A DNA stretch of 64,000 nt from Euryodendron excelsum (lineage: Eukaryota > Streptophyta > Magnoliopsida > Ericales > Pentaphylacaceae). The notes under the pieces are model-generated. The model saw nothing but the letters and a program-made list of their open reading frames with translations, made no database searches and had not been told where the DNA came from. The translations under genes and the position numbers were made by a program. Below are positions 22,840-34,108 of this stretch, in pieces (within the stretch, counting starts at the first letter, position 1; each line of letters starts with the position of its first letter). The DNA lies in contig CM065392.1 of NCBI GenBank assembly GCA_033060915.1, positions 12,232,001 to 12,296,000 on the forward strand, given 5' to 3'.

Positions 22840-24750
22840 TTTTTCAAAAAGTTGTTTTCAAAACCACTTTCTTAAAGTGGTTCTAGCCCTCTTATGGCTA
22901 GAATTGCTTTAGGAAAGTGAGACGTTTTCATACTTTCCAAAAAACTCTCTCCTCAAAAATCTCTTCCTAAAAATCTCTTTTTCAACATACTTTCCTAAAA
23001 CTCTCCTCTTCAAAATTGTTTTCAAAAATTCCCTTCCAAAATCTATTTTTCAAAACTCTTCTTTTTTTTTTTCAACTCCTCTCCAAAATCTTTTCCTCAA
23101 AATTCACTTTCTAAAAACATTCCCTAGATTCCCCTTCCTAAAAACTCTCTCCAAAAACCTTTCTAAAAAACTCTCTTTTCCAAAATCTCCCTTTTAGAAA
23201 TTCCCCTCTAGGATTTTTCTTCTAAAATCTACGTTTCTAAAAACACACTTTCCAAAACTCCTCTTTAAAGTCTTCTTCCAAAAACTCTATCTTCAAATTC
23301 ATTTTCCAAAAACTCCTCCCTAGGATCTCCCTTCTAGAAAACATTCGTTTCCAAAAGCGTACTTTCCAAAAACTCTTTTCTTAGAGCCCAAGTCAAGCCT
23401 TAGAGCCCACAATTAGGAAACCCTAATTTTCTTCCCAAAACATGGTTTTCAAACTTTGCCCCAAACCTAGGTTTCCAAAATCTCTTGTTTTCATATCCAA
23501 ACTGTACACATTTCCAAAACCTCTTTTCTACGTTAAAATTCTACACTTTTAAATCTAGGGTTTCTAAAACCTCCTTTTCCAAATCCTTGCCAAATCCTAT
23601 CTCCCCGTTTAGGAAACTAGATCCCATCCTCCGTTTTTGGAAACAAAATCCAACCTTTCTCTTTTAGAAACCAAATCCAATCCCCTCCTAATCCAAACCT
23701 TTCCTAATTCAATTCCTTCCTAAACTATAAGTTTCCTAAACCTAAACTTTAAACCTTTCCTTAAATTTCAGAATCCAACTCTTTTCTAATTCAAATCCTT
23801 CCTAAACCTCTGCTTTCCTAAATCTTAAGTTTTCAAAACTTGAACATAAAAATCTTTCCTAAACTTTAAAACTCAACTTTCACATCTTTCCTAGTTCAAC
23901 CCTTTCCTAATTCTACCCCTTTCCAAAATCTTTTTCAAATCCAAGATTTCAAATCTTTCCAAATTCAAAACTTTCTAAATTTGAAACCTTCTTAAGTTAA
24001 ATCTTTCTAAACCTAGAAACTTTCTAAATTCTAAACTCTCTTAAACTTCAAATCTTTCCAAATCTAAAACTTTTCTAAACTCAAAACTTTCTTAAGTTGA
24101 AACTTTCTTAATTCAAACATTTCCTAAACTGAAGACTTTCCTTTTTCAAACCTTTCTTATTTTCAAAACTTCTTTGTTTTCAAAGCTTTCCAAATTCAAA
24201 ATTTTCCTTTTTCAAAACATTTCTAAATTCAAAACTTTCCAATTTTCAAAACTTTCCTAAATTCAAAACTTTCCAATTTTCAAAACTTTCTAATTTTCAA
24301 AACTTTCTTAAATTTAGAACTTTCCTAATTTCAAAACTTTCCTAAACCTAAAACTTTCCTAATTTCAAACTTTCCAAAAATAACACTTTCCTAATTCGAA
24401 ACTTTCCTAATCTAAATTTTTCCTAAATTTCAAGTTTCCAACTCTTGCAAGATCTTTCCAAATCCAACATTCCAATCTAATCTTTCTTAATCTCAAGTCT
24501 TTCCTAGGTCTCCTATCTTTCCTAAGTCTAGGTTTCCTAAAACCAAGTCTTTCCAAAATCAATCTTTCCAAAGCAAGTCCAATCTTCTCAAATTTAATTT
24601 CCTTTTCTAATCTCAAATCAAATCCAATTTTCAATTCAATCTCTTTCTTCTAATCCAATTTCTCTCTTCAAATCAATCTCTTTTCAATCGGACTCCGGTT
24701 CGAACTACGACTGACCTGATTCCCCCAAAGGGATACGTAGGCAACCTTCA
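22840..24750 (+). repeat. Degenerate C/T-rich repeat in LTR B
   Basis: Irregular repetition of ~20-25-bp units such as aactttcctaaattcaaa and ttttcaaaactttcc. No open frame of note. Probably part of the transcribed but untranslated LTR. Confidence 0.7.
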
Positions 24751-25532
24751 TAGGTGCAGTCACAACACTTTTCAAACTTTCAATTCCACCCTCATGGGTG
24801 CGGTCTCCACATTTTTCAAATCTCCAATTCCAATCTATTTTCAAAATTTCAATTTCGAAATTTCTATTTTCAAATTTCTATTTCTAAATTTTCATACTTT
24901 CCAATTTCAATTCCATCCCTTCAAATCTATTTTCAAATCAAATCAATCTCTTTTCAAATCTATTTTTCAATTTTCTTAACTTGCATTTGCATATCATGCA
25001 TCATGTTCTTTCTTTTCAAACATTGTTTTTCAAAGTGGGTAGGATTGAACTACAGTTAGTTAAAGACTCTCATGGGTGAATCTAGGGTAGATTGACATGC
25101 AGGTACCGAAAGGGCGGGGTAGGGTGATAGCTTAGTGCATCTTCCCTACACGTAACCAACCTTCGAACTTAGATCACTATTTTCAAAGACTAAAAAGGAG
25201 TTATTTTTCAAAAAGGGCTAAATGTTTTCCAAAGGTTGCCAAACAACCTGTTTTTCTTAAAAACCCTCTCTTGAGGAGGTATTTTCAAAATTGTTTTCTA
25301 AAAACCCTAAGTGTAGTTTTCGAATTATGCTTAGTTTTTAGGTGACCTAACTTACCTTAATCAAGTTAGGTGGCGACTCCAAATCTTTTTCAAAAGCCCT
25401 TTATTCAAACCAATTTTTCAATTTAAACCTAGTCGCACTCATTCTTCTAGGAGGGTGAGTTCTAACGAGAGAGTACAACATTTTTCCCGCTTGGGTGAGT
25501 ATTTCTCGAGTGCGAAAAATCTGAGCGCGATA

Positions 25533-25689
25533 GTGGCGACTCCTATTTTTCTAACAAGCTCTTTATCAAACCAATTGCAAGTTCAAACCTAGTCACACTC
25601 GTCCTTTTAGGAGGGTGAGTTCTAATGACAGAGTTTCGTGCTTTATCTTCGAGCCTAAAGGACTTGGACCCAAAAATCGGGGCGCGACA
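25533..25689 (+). mobile_element. LTR A, last 157 bp after the nested insertion
   Basis: Continues exactly where LTR A broke: gtggcgactcc, then aaaccaattgcaagttcaaa, aggagggtgagttctaa, and a terminus ggggcgcgaca. The corresponding stretch of LTR B (25370-25532) has the same order of landmarks. The 5 bp before 15955 (gaagc) and after 25689 (aataa) differ, as expected when the first is element interior. Confidence 0.85.
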
Positions 25690-25806
25690 AATAACAATCC
25701 AGATAGAAAGCAAAAATGTTTGCCAAATAGAGAGAAGATACGACTGAGAGGATGGGGATTAGGGAGGGAAGGAGGGAGGGGAGAGAGTAGGGATAAGGAG
25801 TAAAGA

Positions 25807-25844
<38 letters not shown>

Positions 25845-26825
25845 GTTTCTCAATTAATATATAATATGAATTTCAAATTTCAAATTTCAATACCATTTTG
25901 AAATTTAAAATTTAAAATTGAGGGAGATTTCTAAAAATTCGGAGAATTAGAGAGGAATTTTAGGACTGATTTATTTTAGATAGCAACTAGAGGGTGAAAT
26001 TGAGAGATCTTCGAAATCTTTAAATTTATTTTTTATTGACTTTTTGTTTTTAAGAGGAGGAGTGGGCCGGGTGCTTGAGGGAGCTATGTAAAGAGAGAAT
26101 TTGTCACATGACACTACAGCTTTTTAGGATTTTTAAGAAATTAGGATTGGATTTTTGAAGGCTTGAGAGACTTCCACTATATTTGCATATACAATAAGAT
26201 ATTATCAAAATTCAAAACTAGAGACTTATGCACATGTTTTACATACCTATATAAAGAACCAGATTGGGGTGATATGTGGAGCGTTACCTATTGCACATGA
26301 ATATGAAAACTATCATGGGAGCTTCGATTTGTGAGACGGAGCCCTAGCCAAATCAGTCTACCAGTTTGTCAAACTTCATTGAATCGTTTTTGGGTGTGTC
26401 TCTATCTCTCTCTTGCTAATGTACATGTGTAGATATGCATGCAAGTCTATGTTTCAAAATTTTTAGAATTGTATATGTTTTGAAATTGTTCATGATTGAA
26501 CTTTTATATCCCTCTGCATTTATTTTGATTTTCTAGACAGAGTGCTACTAAGTTTATTTATGGAACCAAACAAATGGAAGAAGAACAAGGAAGGAACACA
26601 AGGTATTTTTTATCATCTCCTTGAAGTTTATATTTTTTTATTATTGTTTTTACATTTTTAGTGAATTAATATTTTATAACCTTTGTTTCCATGTTGGATT
26701 TTCTTCTTAATTTACAAATGATGGCTATGGTGGAATACAATTGAAATTTACTTATGTTGTATATGTACTTGGATTAGGTTAATTCCAAATTCGTGAAACT
26801 CCTTCTTACTGCTAAAAAATATATA
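25690..26825. other. Gene-free flank with an (AT)16 microsatellite
   Basis: GA-rich at 25740-25800, then (AT)n at 25809-25841. The rest is AT-rich. No conserved protein segment seen. Confidence 0.6.
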
Positions 26826-26924
26826 TCTATACTATATATTATAGCAATAGGTAAGGAGGTTTTTGAACTTGAAAATTTCAATTATTTTTTCTCAAATTTT
26901 TGAATTTTAAAAACATCAAATACA

Positions 26925-27850
26925 TGTGTCACACTAGTATTAGTTCTCTTTAATTTGTTTATTTATTTTAAACTTCATAAATGCTATCCATTTATAGTTA
27001 TGGTAACATTTTTAAATTCACTTTAATTATGCTCATTTTAAAGAATCTTTAGTATATTTTAAATTTCTAAAATAGAAAGAACATATGATGTGAAATTATT
27101 AGCAGTTTGTTATATGCAAGACACATATGTCATAATATCATTGGTATTTTCTAATTTTAAAATACATTGTCATACTATTATTGGTTTACTTTAATTTTAA
27201 TTTCTATTATAAACTTCATAAATGCTATCCATTGATAGTTATGGTAACATTTTCAAATTTACTTTAAATATGCTTCTTCTAAATAATCTTTATTAATCAT
27301 ATATTAGATTTTAAATTTCTAAAATAGAAAAAACACGTATTGTGAAATTATTAAATACGTTGTTATACAAAATACAAGTTTTATAACATTATTAGTGCTA
27401 TCTAAAATTTCTTATTTCTTTATAATTTTATAAGTTCTATCCATTAATGGATGTGATAATATTTCTAAAAAAAATTTAGTACGCTCTTTCTAAAAATCTT
27501 TAACTATGCATAAATTATATATTAAATTTAAAAATAAAAATGACACATGTAATAAAATTATTAGGATTTTTTTTATTTTTTATTATCTCAATTCACACGC
27601 CACTAAAATAACATTCACAAGAAAATAAAAATAAAAATCCTTTGTTTGAATTAAAATAAAATGAATAAAGCTAATTCCAAATGAATAAAGTTGTGATGAA
27701 ATTATTTCTTCCTTTAATCTTACTTTTTTCAAATAAAATAGACAAAATTATTTCCATTTTACTTTTTTATTCTTTCAATTTTTACAAATTTTATGCATCA
27801 ATCAATATAACAACATTTTTTAAATACCGTTACATCATAATATCTTTCCA
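26925..27850 (+). repeat. Diverged ~215-240-bp tandem repeat, 3-4 copies
   Basis: The landmark cttcataaatgctatccat + t(g)atagttatggtaacattt occurs at 26972 and 27212, then more diverged at ~27427 (ttataagttctatccatt) and ~27785. Each copy also carries taaatttctaaaatagaaa and a cacatgt/tgtgaaattatta segment. Confidence 0.75.
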
Positions 27851-29354
27851 AGAATTTGTATAAAACTAAATTGGATGTAAACATCTTAACTATAAAAAAT
27901 ATTGTTTACCTAAAGAAAGGATAATCCTTCAACTTTTTTTTTTGGTCTCAAGGTCTAATATGATTTTATGTTATTTAGTGAATTTGAATGAAGAACGATA
28001 AAACTATTTTGTAGCATGATTGATTTTATAATAAAAATTCATTTATTATGCTTGATCAATATTTTTAAATATAATTTACGCTAACATTCCTAATTTATGC
28101 AATTATATTGTCTACAAAAATTATGTTAACCGAGTCTATAAAGTGATATTTTTTTTTCAATTGGCATTTGCTAAAATTTTAAGAAACTGTTCTTAAAATA
28201 TTATCATTAAACTGAAAGAAATATTGGATATAACTATACCGACATATTGTATTATTAATAGTAACAATTTTAAGTACTCAAAATTTTAAATTCATAATTT
28301 AAGGATAAGTTTTTTCATTAAGGTAAATTTAAAAATTAGATTTCACTTGGTACATTAAGTATTTGGTGATAGATAAACTCTTTCTGACTAACGAATTCTT
28401 TCTAAGTAAAATTTTCAGTTTTGAGTAGTTATATATATGCTTATGTGTGTACAGTATTAAATGTTCTTAATAGATAAATCACCTAAATATGTGACTTACA
28501 TATTTAATTAATATAGCCCCCTAGCAAATGTTCACATTAAAAATTTAGTTTCTTATTACAAATTAGAGATGTTTTCACAATAAACTATTATAATTTATTT
28601 CAAGACTATATTGATTATTATAATTTAGTACAAATTATATAATCAGTGTAAGATCCAAACCTCTACCGTCATACCTTACCTTTTTGTAAAACTTTTAAAT
28701 TTAATATATATATATATATATATATTTTTATCACTACATAGCATGGATTTAATGCTAGTATTGATGTATTTGAATATCGTTTTTGATTATCTAATGAGAT
28801 CTCATCCAATTCGTACTACTTGGTTTATTAGGTGACTACGAAGATGAAAAAGTGATTTTATTCCGTCGCACCAAAAGAAAAAAAAAAAATGGAGATGAAA
28901 AAGTGATAGGCGATGCTTATGATTTGACCATATTGAATGAAGCAGTGGGGACAAAACATTATCCTAACATTTGTTTTTTTTTTCTTTTACCAAAATTTGA
29001 GTATTAGTTTCGCATGTAACTGCCTAAGAAGTGTGCTAATATGAGATATCAAGAGAAGCCACATGATGCTTCTTTTATTTGTGATGAATTTTTAAGCAAA
29101 TGACAATTCATCTGACATTAAGAATTTTCCTGTTTGTTGTATCAGAAAAGAGACAAAAAAAAAAAAAAAAGAAGTATACCCGAGCGGCGTCGGCCGCCTC
29201 TATTGAATTTTGAAAAAAGTAAAAAATTTTATCCGACTCAATTAAAAATAAATTTTACCTGACTAAACTCAATACCTATTTAAAAATTTTCTAACTCAAC
29301 CCTAACTCATACTCTTCTAAAATATACCCAAAATAGCATAAGGTCTAAAAATAT

Positions 29355-29556
29355 TTTCTCTCTATTCAAAAATTAGTTGAAACGAAGAAGAATATTGTCT
29401 ATCCATTAGTATATTTATTTGTGAAGTTGGCACTGATTTTACCGGTTGCAATTGTATCAGTTGAAAGAGCTTTTTCTCTAATGAATATTATGAAGGCTTG
29501 ATTAGGTAATCGCATAGGAGATAAGTAAACAAGGGCAGATCAAGTGTAAAGTCATC
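29355..29556 (+). pseudogene. hAT-family transposase C-terminal (dimerisation) fragment
   Basis: The open segment reads LVETKKNIVYPLVYLFVKLA, LILPVAIVSVERAFSLMNI, MKA, a stop, then LGNRIGDK and a second stop. hAT transposases of the ZMYM1/TTF-type group have this C-terminal motif (YPLVY, LPVATATVERAFS, NxMGDxW), which mediates dimerisation. Two in-frame stops and no upstream transposase domain show it is a dead fragment. It lies inside the probable Helitron, so it may be captured or inserted sequence. Confidence 0.8.
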
Positions 29557-31061
29557 AAAACAATCACTTAAAATTCCTAATTGTTGAAAGCTCCTAAGTT
29601 TTAAAAACCCTATTTATTATAGCTAAAAGTTTGTATAATTTTGAGATTTTCTTTTGGAAAAATTCTCAATTTGTTAAGAAAAGGCCCATAAAAAAAACAA
29701 AATGACCTCAGTCTAAATGAGAAAAAACACATAAGAAAAGAAAGAAAATGCCTACTTCAAATGAAAAAAAAAAACCCCGTAAGAAAAAAAGATCCAAAAT
29801 TAACCACTCTAATTAATTTGAAAAAACTATTTTAAAAAATAAAAATTACATACACTTTTATCAATATAGTGTTTATTCCATTGAAAAGAGAGTAAAATAA
29901 ATAAATTAATAATTTTTTTATCTAAAAACTCAAATTTTAAGTAAAAAAATTTATACTAGTATTAAAAAATATAAAACGGCCATTTAAAATTTTCGCTTCA
30001 GGAGTATTTTTTCTTGTCCATTGAAAAAATTCTTGGGTTTGTCGGTGCATGTAATCCAATTGTAATTTTATTGGGCCACAAAAAGTTAATTGATTTTAAG
30101 ACTTCTATTCATTTTTTGAGAGAGAAAGAGCTGGGTGAGAGAGTTGAACGGAAGACGAAAAGCTTAAAGACTTAATTTAATATTAATGTGTGGTCTTTTA
30201 ATATTAACTATAGATATGTGATATCATTTAATTGATTTTTTTAATTCTTAAATATTAAAATTTTCTCTATTCTATTTTTAAAATAATTGTTTCTTCAATT
30301 TCGTATTAATATGTTATTGCTTAAAAGTATGAATCGATATTTGAGAAAAGTAGCATTATCTTCTTCACAAAGGCAAGCTTTACAAAAGAAAAAAAAATAC
30401 TTTTCTCTTTTAAAAAATAAGGAAGAAAGCGCTCCACCAAAGGTAAGACAAAAGGTAATTTTAAAAAGTTTGGCATTCTTATTTTCTTTATATAAAACAA
30501 GGTTTCCAAGATATATATAAATACTTTGATTTTTAAACAAAAAAGGGACAAAACCCAATATTAGTTTATTTTGCAATTATTGACATGTTCTCAGTTTAAT
30601 ATATATATTAAGAAGAAATCTAAGATATTATTTAAAATTTCATTCTACGTACAGAATTCTTCGAACTATTAACTTTTAATTTTATAATAAATCCCGTGAA
30701 TCGCACGAGTTAGTGCTGGTACTTGCATTATAACGATGTATTTTGTGATTTATGAGCTTGGAACTTTAACCCAAATTTTTAAAATTTTGAATTTATAAAA
30801 TATAAAAATACAATTGTCATGTAATCATTGGTTATTCCTCTTCAAAAAGTAATGTATAGGTCTTTCATTAACATTGTAATATCTTTCAAATCCTTAGTAT
30901 GTGACCTTTTTAATGACATTTATATGGGAAGTAAATCAAAATTTTGAATTGTTATATTTTGAAGTACATTTTTAAATAAAATAGGGTTAGTTACAAGCTC
31001 ACTCCATAAACTATGACTCAATATCACTATACTTCTTAAACTCTAAAATATAATAAATTGA

Positions 31062-31430
31062 TCTCCTAAACTATCAATTCGTATCAATCAACCTCTTATG
31101 TTATTAAAATATTAGCAATCAGCTAAGAGAGTAAATAAAAAATTATCATGTAACTTATATATGTTCACAAATGTTCATTTTACACCTAAATTACGTTTCC
31201 TTTTTAGAATAATTGTCTAATGAATGAAATACTCCTATATTTATATTTTATTTCAAGAGACATTTCAGTCATTAGTCAATTATTATAATAAGGGAAGATC
31301 AATTTAGATATAAAATTATACTTTTGTTAACATATACAAGTCAAATAACAATTTTTCATTCATTTTCCTAACGAGTTGCTGATAGAAAAGGTTAATTGAT
31401 ACAAATTAGTAGGAGGGATTGCTATTGTAT
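31062..31430. repeat. Inverted-repeat MITE remnant
   Basis: ctcctaaactatcaattcgt + atcaatcaacctctt (from 31062) is mirrored on the other strand by ctcctactaatttgtatcaa + ttaaccttttct (ending ~31428). The left side continues ~60 bp further out with no partner, so the right end is truncated close to the big MULE at 31449. Confidence 0.5.
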
Positions 31431-31448
31431 TTCATCCATTAAATAAAT

Positions 31449-31633
31449 CATGAAGTTTTCGGGTTTTTTTTTCAAAATAATTAAATTTGAAAAGGTATTT
31501 TCTGAAATAACAAAAATCAAAACCTTATTCCTAATTTAAAGTAAAACGCACATGGAAAGTGCGTTTTCTGGCGGGGTAAAAAAAAACCTTGAGAAAACGT
31601 AGTGCGAGCTGCATTTCCCCCACTTTCCTGCCC
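31449..31633 (+). repeat. Left terminal inverted repeat of the MULE
   Basis: catgaagttttcgggttttt, ttaaatttgaaaaggtattt, aaaatcaaaacc, gtaaaacgcacatgg and ctttcctgccc appear in this order. The right terminus read on the opposite strand gives caggaaacttcggggttttt, ttaaatttgaaaaggtattt, aaaatcaaaaat, gtaaaacacacatag and ttttcctgccc. Confidence 0.85.
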
Positions 31634-31639
31634 CTCTAC

Positions 31640-31696
31640 ACCCCCCACTCTCTTTCTCTCTCTATTTACTTTCCTCTCTCTCTACTCTTTTTGTTT

Positions 31697-31754
<58 letters not shown>

Positions 31755-32400
31755 ATTCTCACTTTACAAAAATTATACATAACACTATAATATTTTTAAA
31801 AATTTTAAAAATTTTATTTTAAATTAAAAAATAAAAAAAAAATATGAACAAAGTTAAGTAATAATTAAAATATTTTAATGGCAAAAATTATGAACAAAGT
31901 TAAGTAATAATTAAAAAATTTTAATAGCAAAAAATATTAACATAATTAAGTAATAATAAAAATATAGACAAAGTGTTATAAAATAACAAAAATTATAATA
32001 CTATGATACTTTAATACTATAATACTTTATTTACTGCAAAAAAATATTTACTGCAAATTACTTTATAAAATAATTATATATTTAACAATACTTTTTTACT
32101 AATAATTATTTTACTTATTTTAATCCTTGAAATTATTTTTTGCAAATTTGTGCTATTTTATAACACTTTTTATAACATTTTATCACTGATTACTAAAATA
32201 TTTTAATTATTACTTAACTCTGTCCATATTTTTTATTTTTTATTTTTAAATTTAAAACAAAAATATTATAAATATTATAGTTTTATGTATAATTTTTATT
32301 ATAAAATGAGAATGAAAGAATAGAGAGAGAGTAAGAGAGAGAAAAGGAGAGAGAGAGAGGGAGTAGAGAGAGAAAGAGACAATTTTGGACAAAACTCAGG
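31640..32400. repeat. Subterminal palindrome with CT/GA microsatellite arms
   Basis: The left arm runs from (CT)n at 31700-31747 through acaaaaattatacataa, actataatattt and aagttaagtaataattaaaa. The right arm (32090-32400), read on the other strand, gives the (CT)-rich run, taaaaattatacataaaact, ataatattt and gagttaagtaataattaaaa. The two ~300-bp arms are separated by ~130 bp of AT-rich sequence. Confidence 0.8.
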
Positions 32401-32741
32401 CGCGTTTTATGCTTAGAAAATTAAAATCGAACAACATTTTATACGACTCGATTATGCGACTCGATTTTTCTCGTTTAAAGCATTAACTAAAATGATGTGA
32501 CAATGACGTTCTCAGACCAAAAAGTCAGACATAGGATAAAATATAAGTTTATATAAGTTATTATTTGTCTGAATTATGAACTTAGTTTACGATTAAAAAG
32601 TTACTAAAAGAAAATTAGTTTGACTAGACTCAATTTACGAATAAAAGATAAATGAACATTGCAGGTAACCTTATTGCTTACCTAGATTCATGGCCAAACA
32701 TAGGATAAGACTAAAAGAAGTTGCTACTAACATCTGATACT

Positions 32742-33386
32742 TTATGGACCATGTTCGTAACAACACAGTGATTTGCTGCGAACAGAAATGCTACTAGGTA
32801 AATAATTAACAAAGTTATCGTCGGCTTCTGCTTCTGAAAAGTCTGAAAGCTCTGGGTCAGAAACCAACAAAGGATTTTCAATAATTTCTACCAATTATTG
32901 TGTTAGATCACTGCAGTCTGTCTTTGATTGCTCTGTGAAATGATACCTGTCCAATCTTCGTTGCATTTGATCAATCTCACGTTCTAGTGCTTTCATGACC
33001 TGATTCGTAAGTGATCTCCTGTTTCATAAGTTAACTGAACGAGCCTTTGGGATATGGAGGCCATGCCATCGGCAATACATCTCTTGCTCACGCCTTTTAT
33101 CGAGTAAGTCTTCCTACGATAATCTTATGCATTGATCATTCGTCACACCGGGAGGTGGTCGTACAGATGTATTGCCAATGAAGATGTGACTGACTAGACC
33201 TGTTGTATCGTGCATAAGGATAGGTTTGTTGAGAAAGCTACTTTTTTTGCCGTATTATTTGTTACTGATTGGGTCTGTGTATGTACCCACCATATGTGAG
33301 AGTTTTGATGGTTGGCTTTCATCCATGTCGACAATAGGATTCACATGACTAGACGATGCCCCAAACAAGCATTTTCGTTTCGACAT
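32742..33386 (-). pseudogene. Third MULE gene: unrecognised 214-codon coiled-coil protein, four nonsense codons
   Basis: From ATG at 33386 to a stop at 32742 one frame runs for 215 codons with no indel and only four internal stops (after PISNK, IRLS, SVNL and DLTQ). It opens MSKRKCLFGASSSHV. The middle holds VSHIFIGNTSVRPPPGVTND and EQEMYCRWHGLHIPKA. The C-terminal half has a predicted coiled coil (NQVMKALEREIDQMQRRLDR) and an acidic tail (DPELSDFSEAEADD). It lies ~720 bp downstream of the PMD gene, same strand. I do not recognise the family. By position it is comparable to the accessory mudrB gene of MuDR, but no sequence similarity to MudrB is claimed. Continuity of the frame argues for a real protein gene in the ancestral element. 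Confidence 0.6.
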
Positions 33387-34108
33387 GTATACAGGTATGG
33401 TTGAGCACTCCTGCACGTAATTAGAGGAGGCATCAATTAATGTTACTTAATACATGAGTCTTTAATTGACATAACAACTCTTTGGTGATGACTTTTCCAT
33501 TCATGTTCTTGTCACGAGCATGGGGGATGCAACTTTCAAATTGACATAAGGGATCTTTATGGCTTTAATTGACATGACAGCTCAGTCTTGCCTTGTCGTG
33601 TTATTGGTGCAACCTTTAATTGACATGACAAACCTATGTTGTACACTTGTCCAGTCATGTTCTGGTCACGAGCATGGGGGATGCTATATTCACGTGATGA
33701 GGGGTTAATGACTGTAATGGACGTGACTACTCTCTGGTACAGCCTTTATCACGAGTATATGTTGTAGATGTAACATTCACGTAAAGAGGGATTGTTCTCT
33801 ATAAATACCTCCTATATGGGGGAGGATGTGACAATGTAAAATTAAACATTAGTCTTGTTATATGATTTTTTGCTATTGTACCTATCTTAAAATTAAATGT
33901 ATACTTATGTTTAGGAACATTTAAAAGTGATTTCATACCACGTATAATATAAAATACATGCAAATAAATGCGATGCTACGTCTCCGGGGGTAAAACCCCT
34001 ATAATAGATAATTAGAATAGATAATTCGACCAACAATAGATAATACTAATGAAACGCCCTGAAAATTGATCGCCCAAAATGCCCCCCTGTTAGATATGTT
34101 CGAGCCTG

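Larger units (their letters stand above)
20399..25532 (+). mobile_element. LTR B: complete 5.1-kb solo LTR nested in LTR A
   Basis: Starts TGtaagcacccc and ends gagcgcgata (canonical CA mutated to TA). The five bases before it (20394-20398, gtggc) are repeated directly after it (25533-25537, gtggc), a perfect target-site duplication. No interior or second LTR is present, so it is a solo LTR left by recombination. Landmarks: tandem hairpins at 20629-21213, GGCGCC palindromes at 22037-22121, TATA box at 22136, a C/T-rich degenerate repeat at 22840-24750, and the conserved cgaactacgactgacctgat block near 24701. Confidence 0.9.
26826..30720 (+). mobile_element. Probable non-autonomous Helitron, 3.9 kb
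   Basis: The 5' end is TCTATACTATATATTATAGC after an A, typical of plant Helitrons. The 3' end has a hairpin cccgtg-aatcg-cacgag (30693-30709, one mismatch) followed 11 nt later by CTGGT, which fits CTRRT. The base after CTGGT is A rather than the usual T. No Rep/helicase gene is present. The interior holds a ~240-bp repeat and a hAT fragment. Confidence 0.6.

Noticed and set aside
30287..30520. 77-codon open frame resembling a hAT N-terminus (MNRYLRK, lysine/serine-rich)
   Set aside because: Similarity is only compositional and the frame overlaps equally long minus-strand frames in AT-rich DNA.
31602..31822. Serine/leucine-rich open frames
   Set aside because: Produced by the (CT)n microsatellite.
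33780..33815. Promoter (tctctataaatacctcc) on the plus strand inside the MULE
   Set aside because: It points away from all three genes and no transcript unit follows on that strand.
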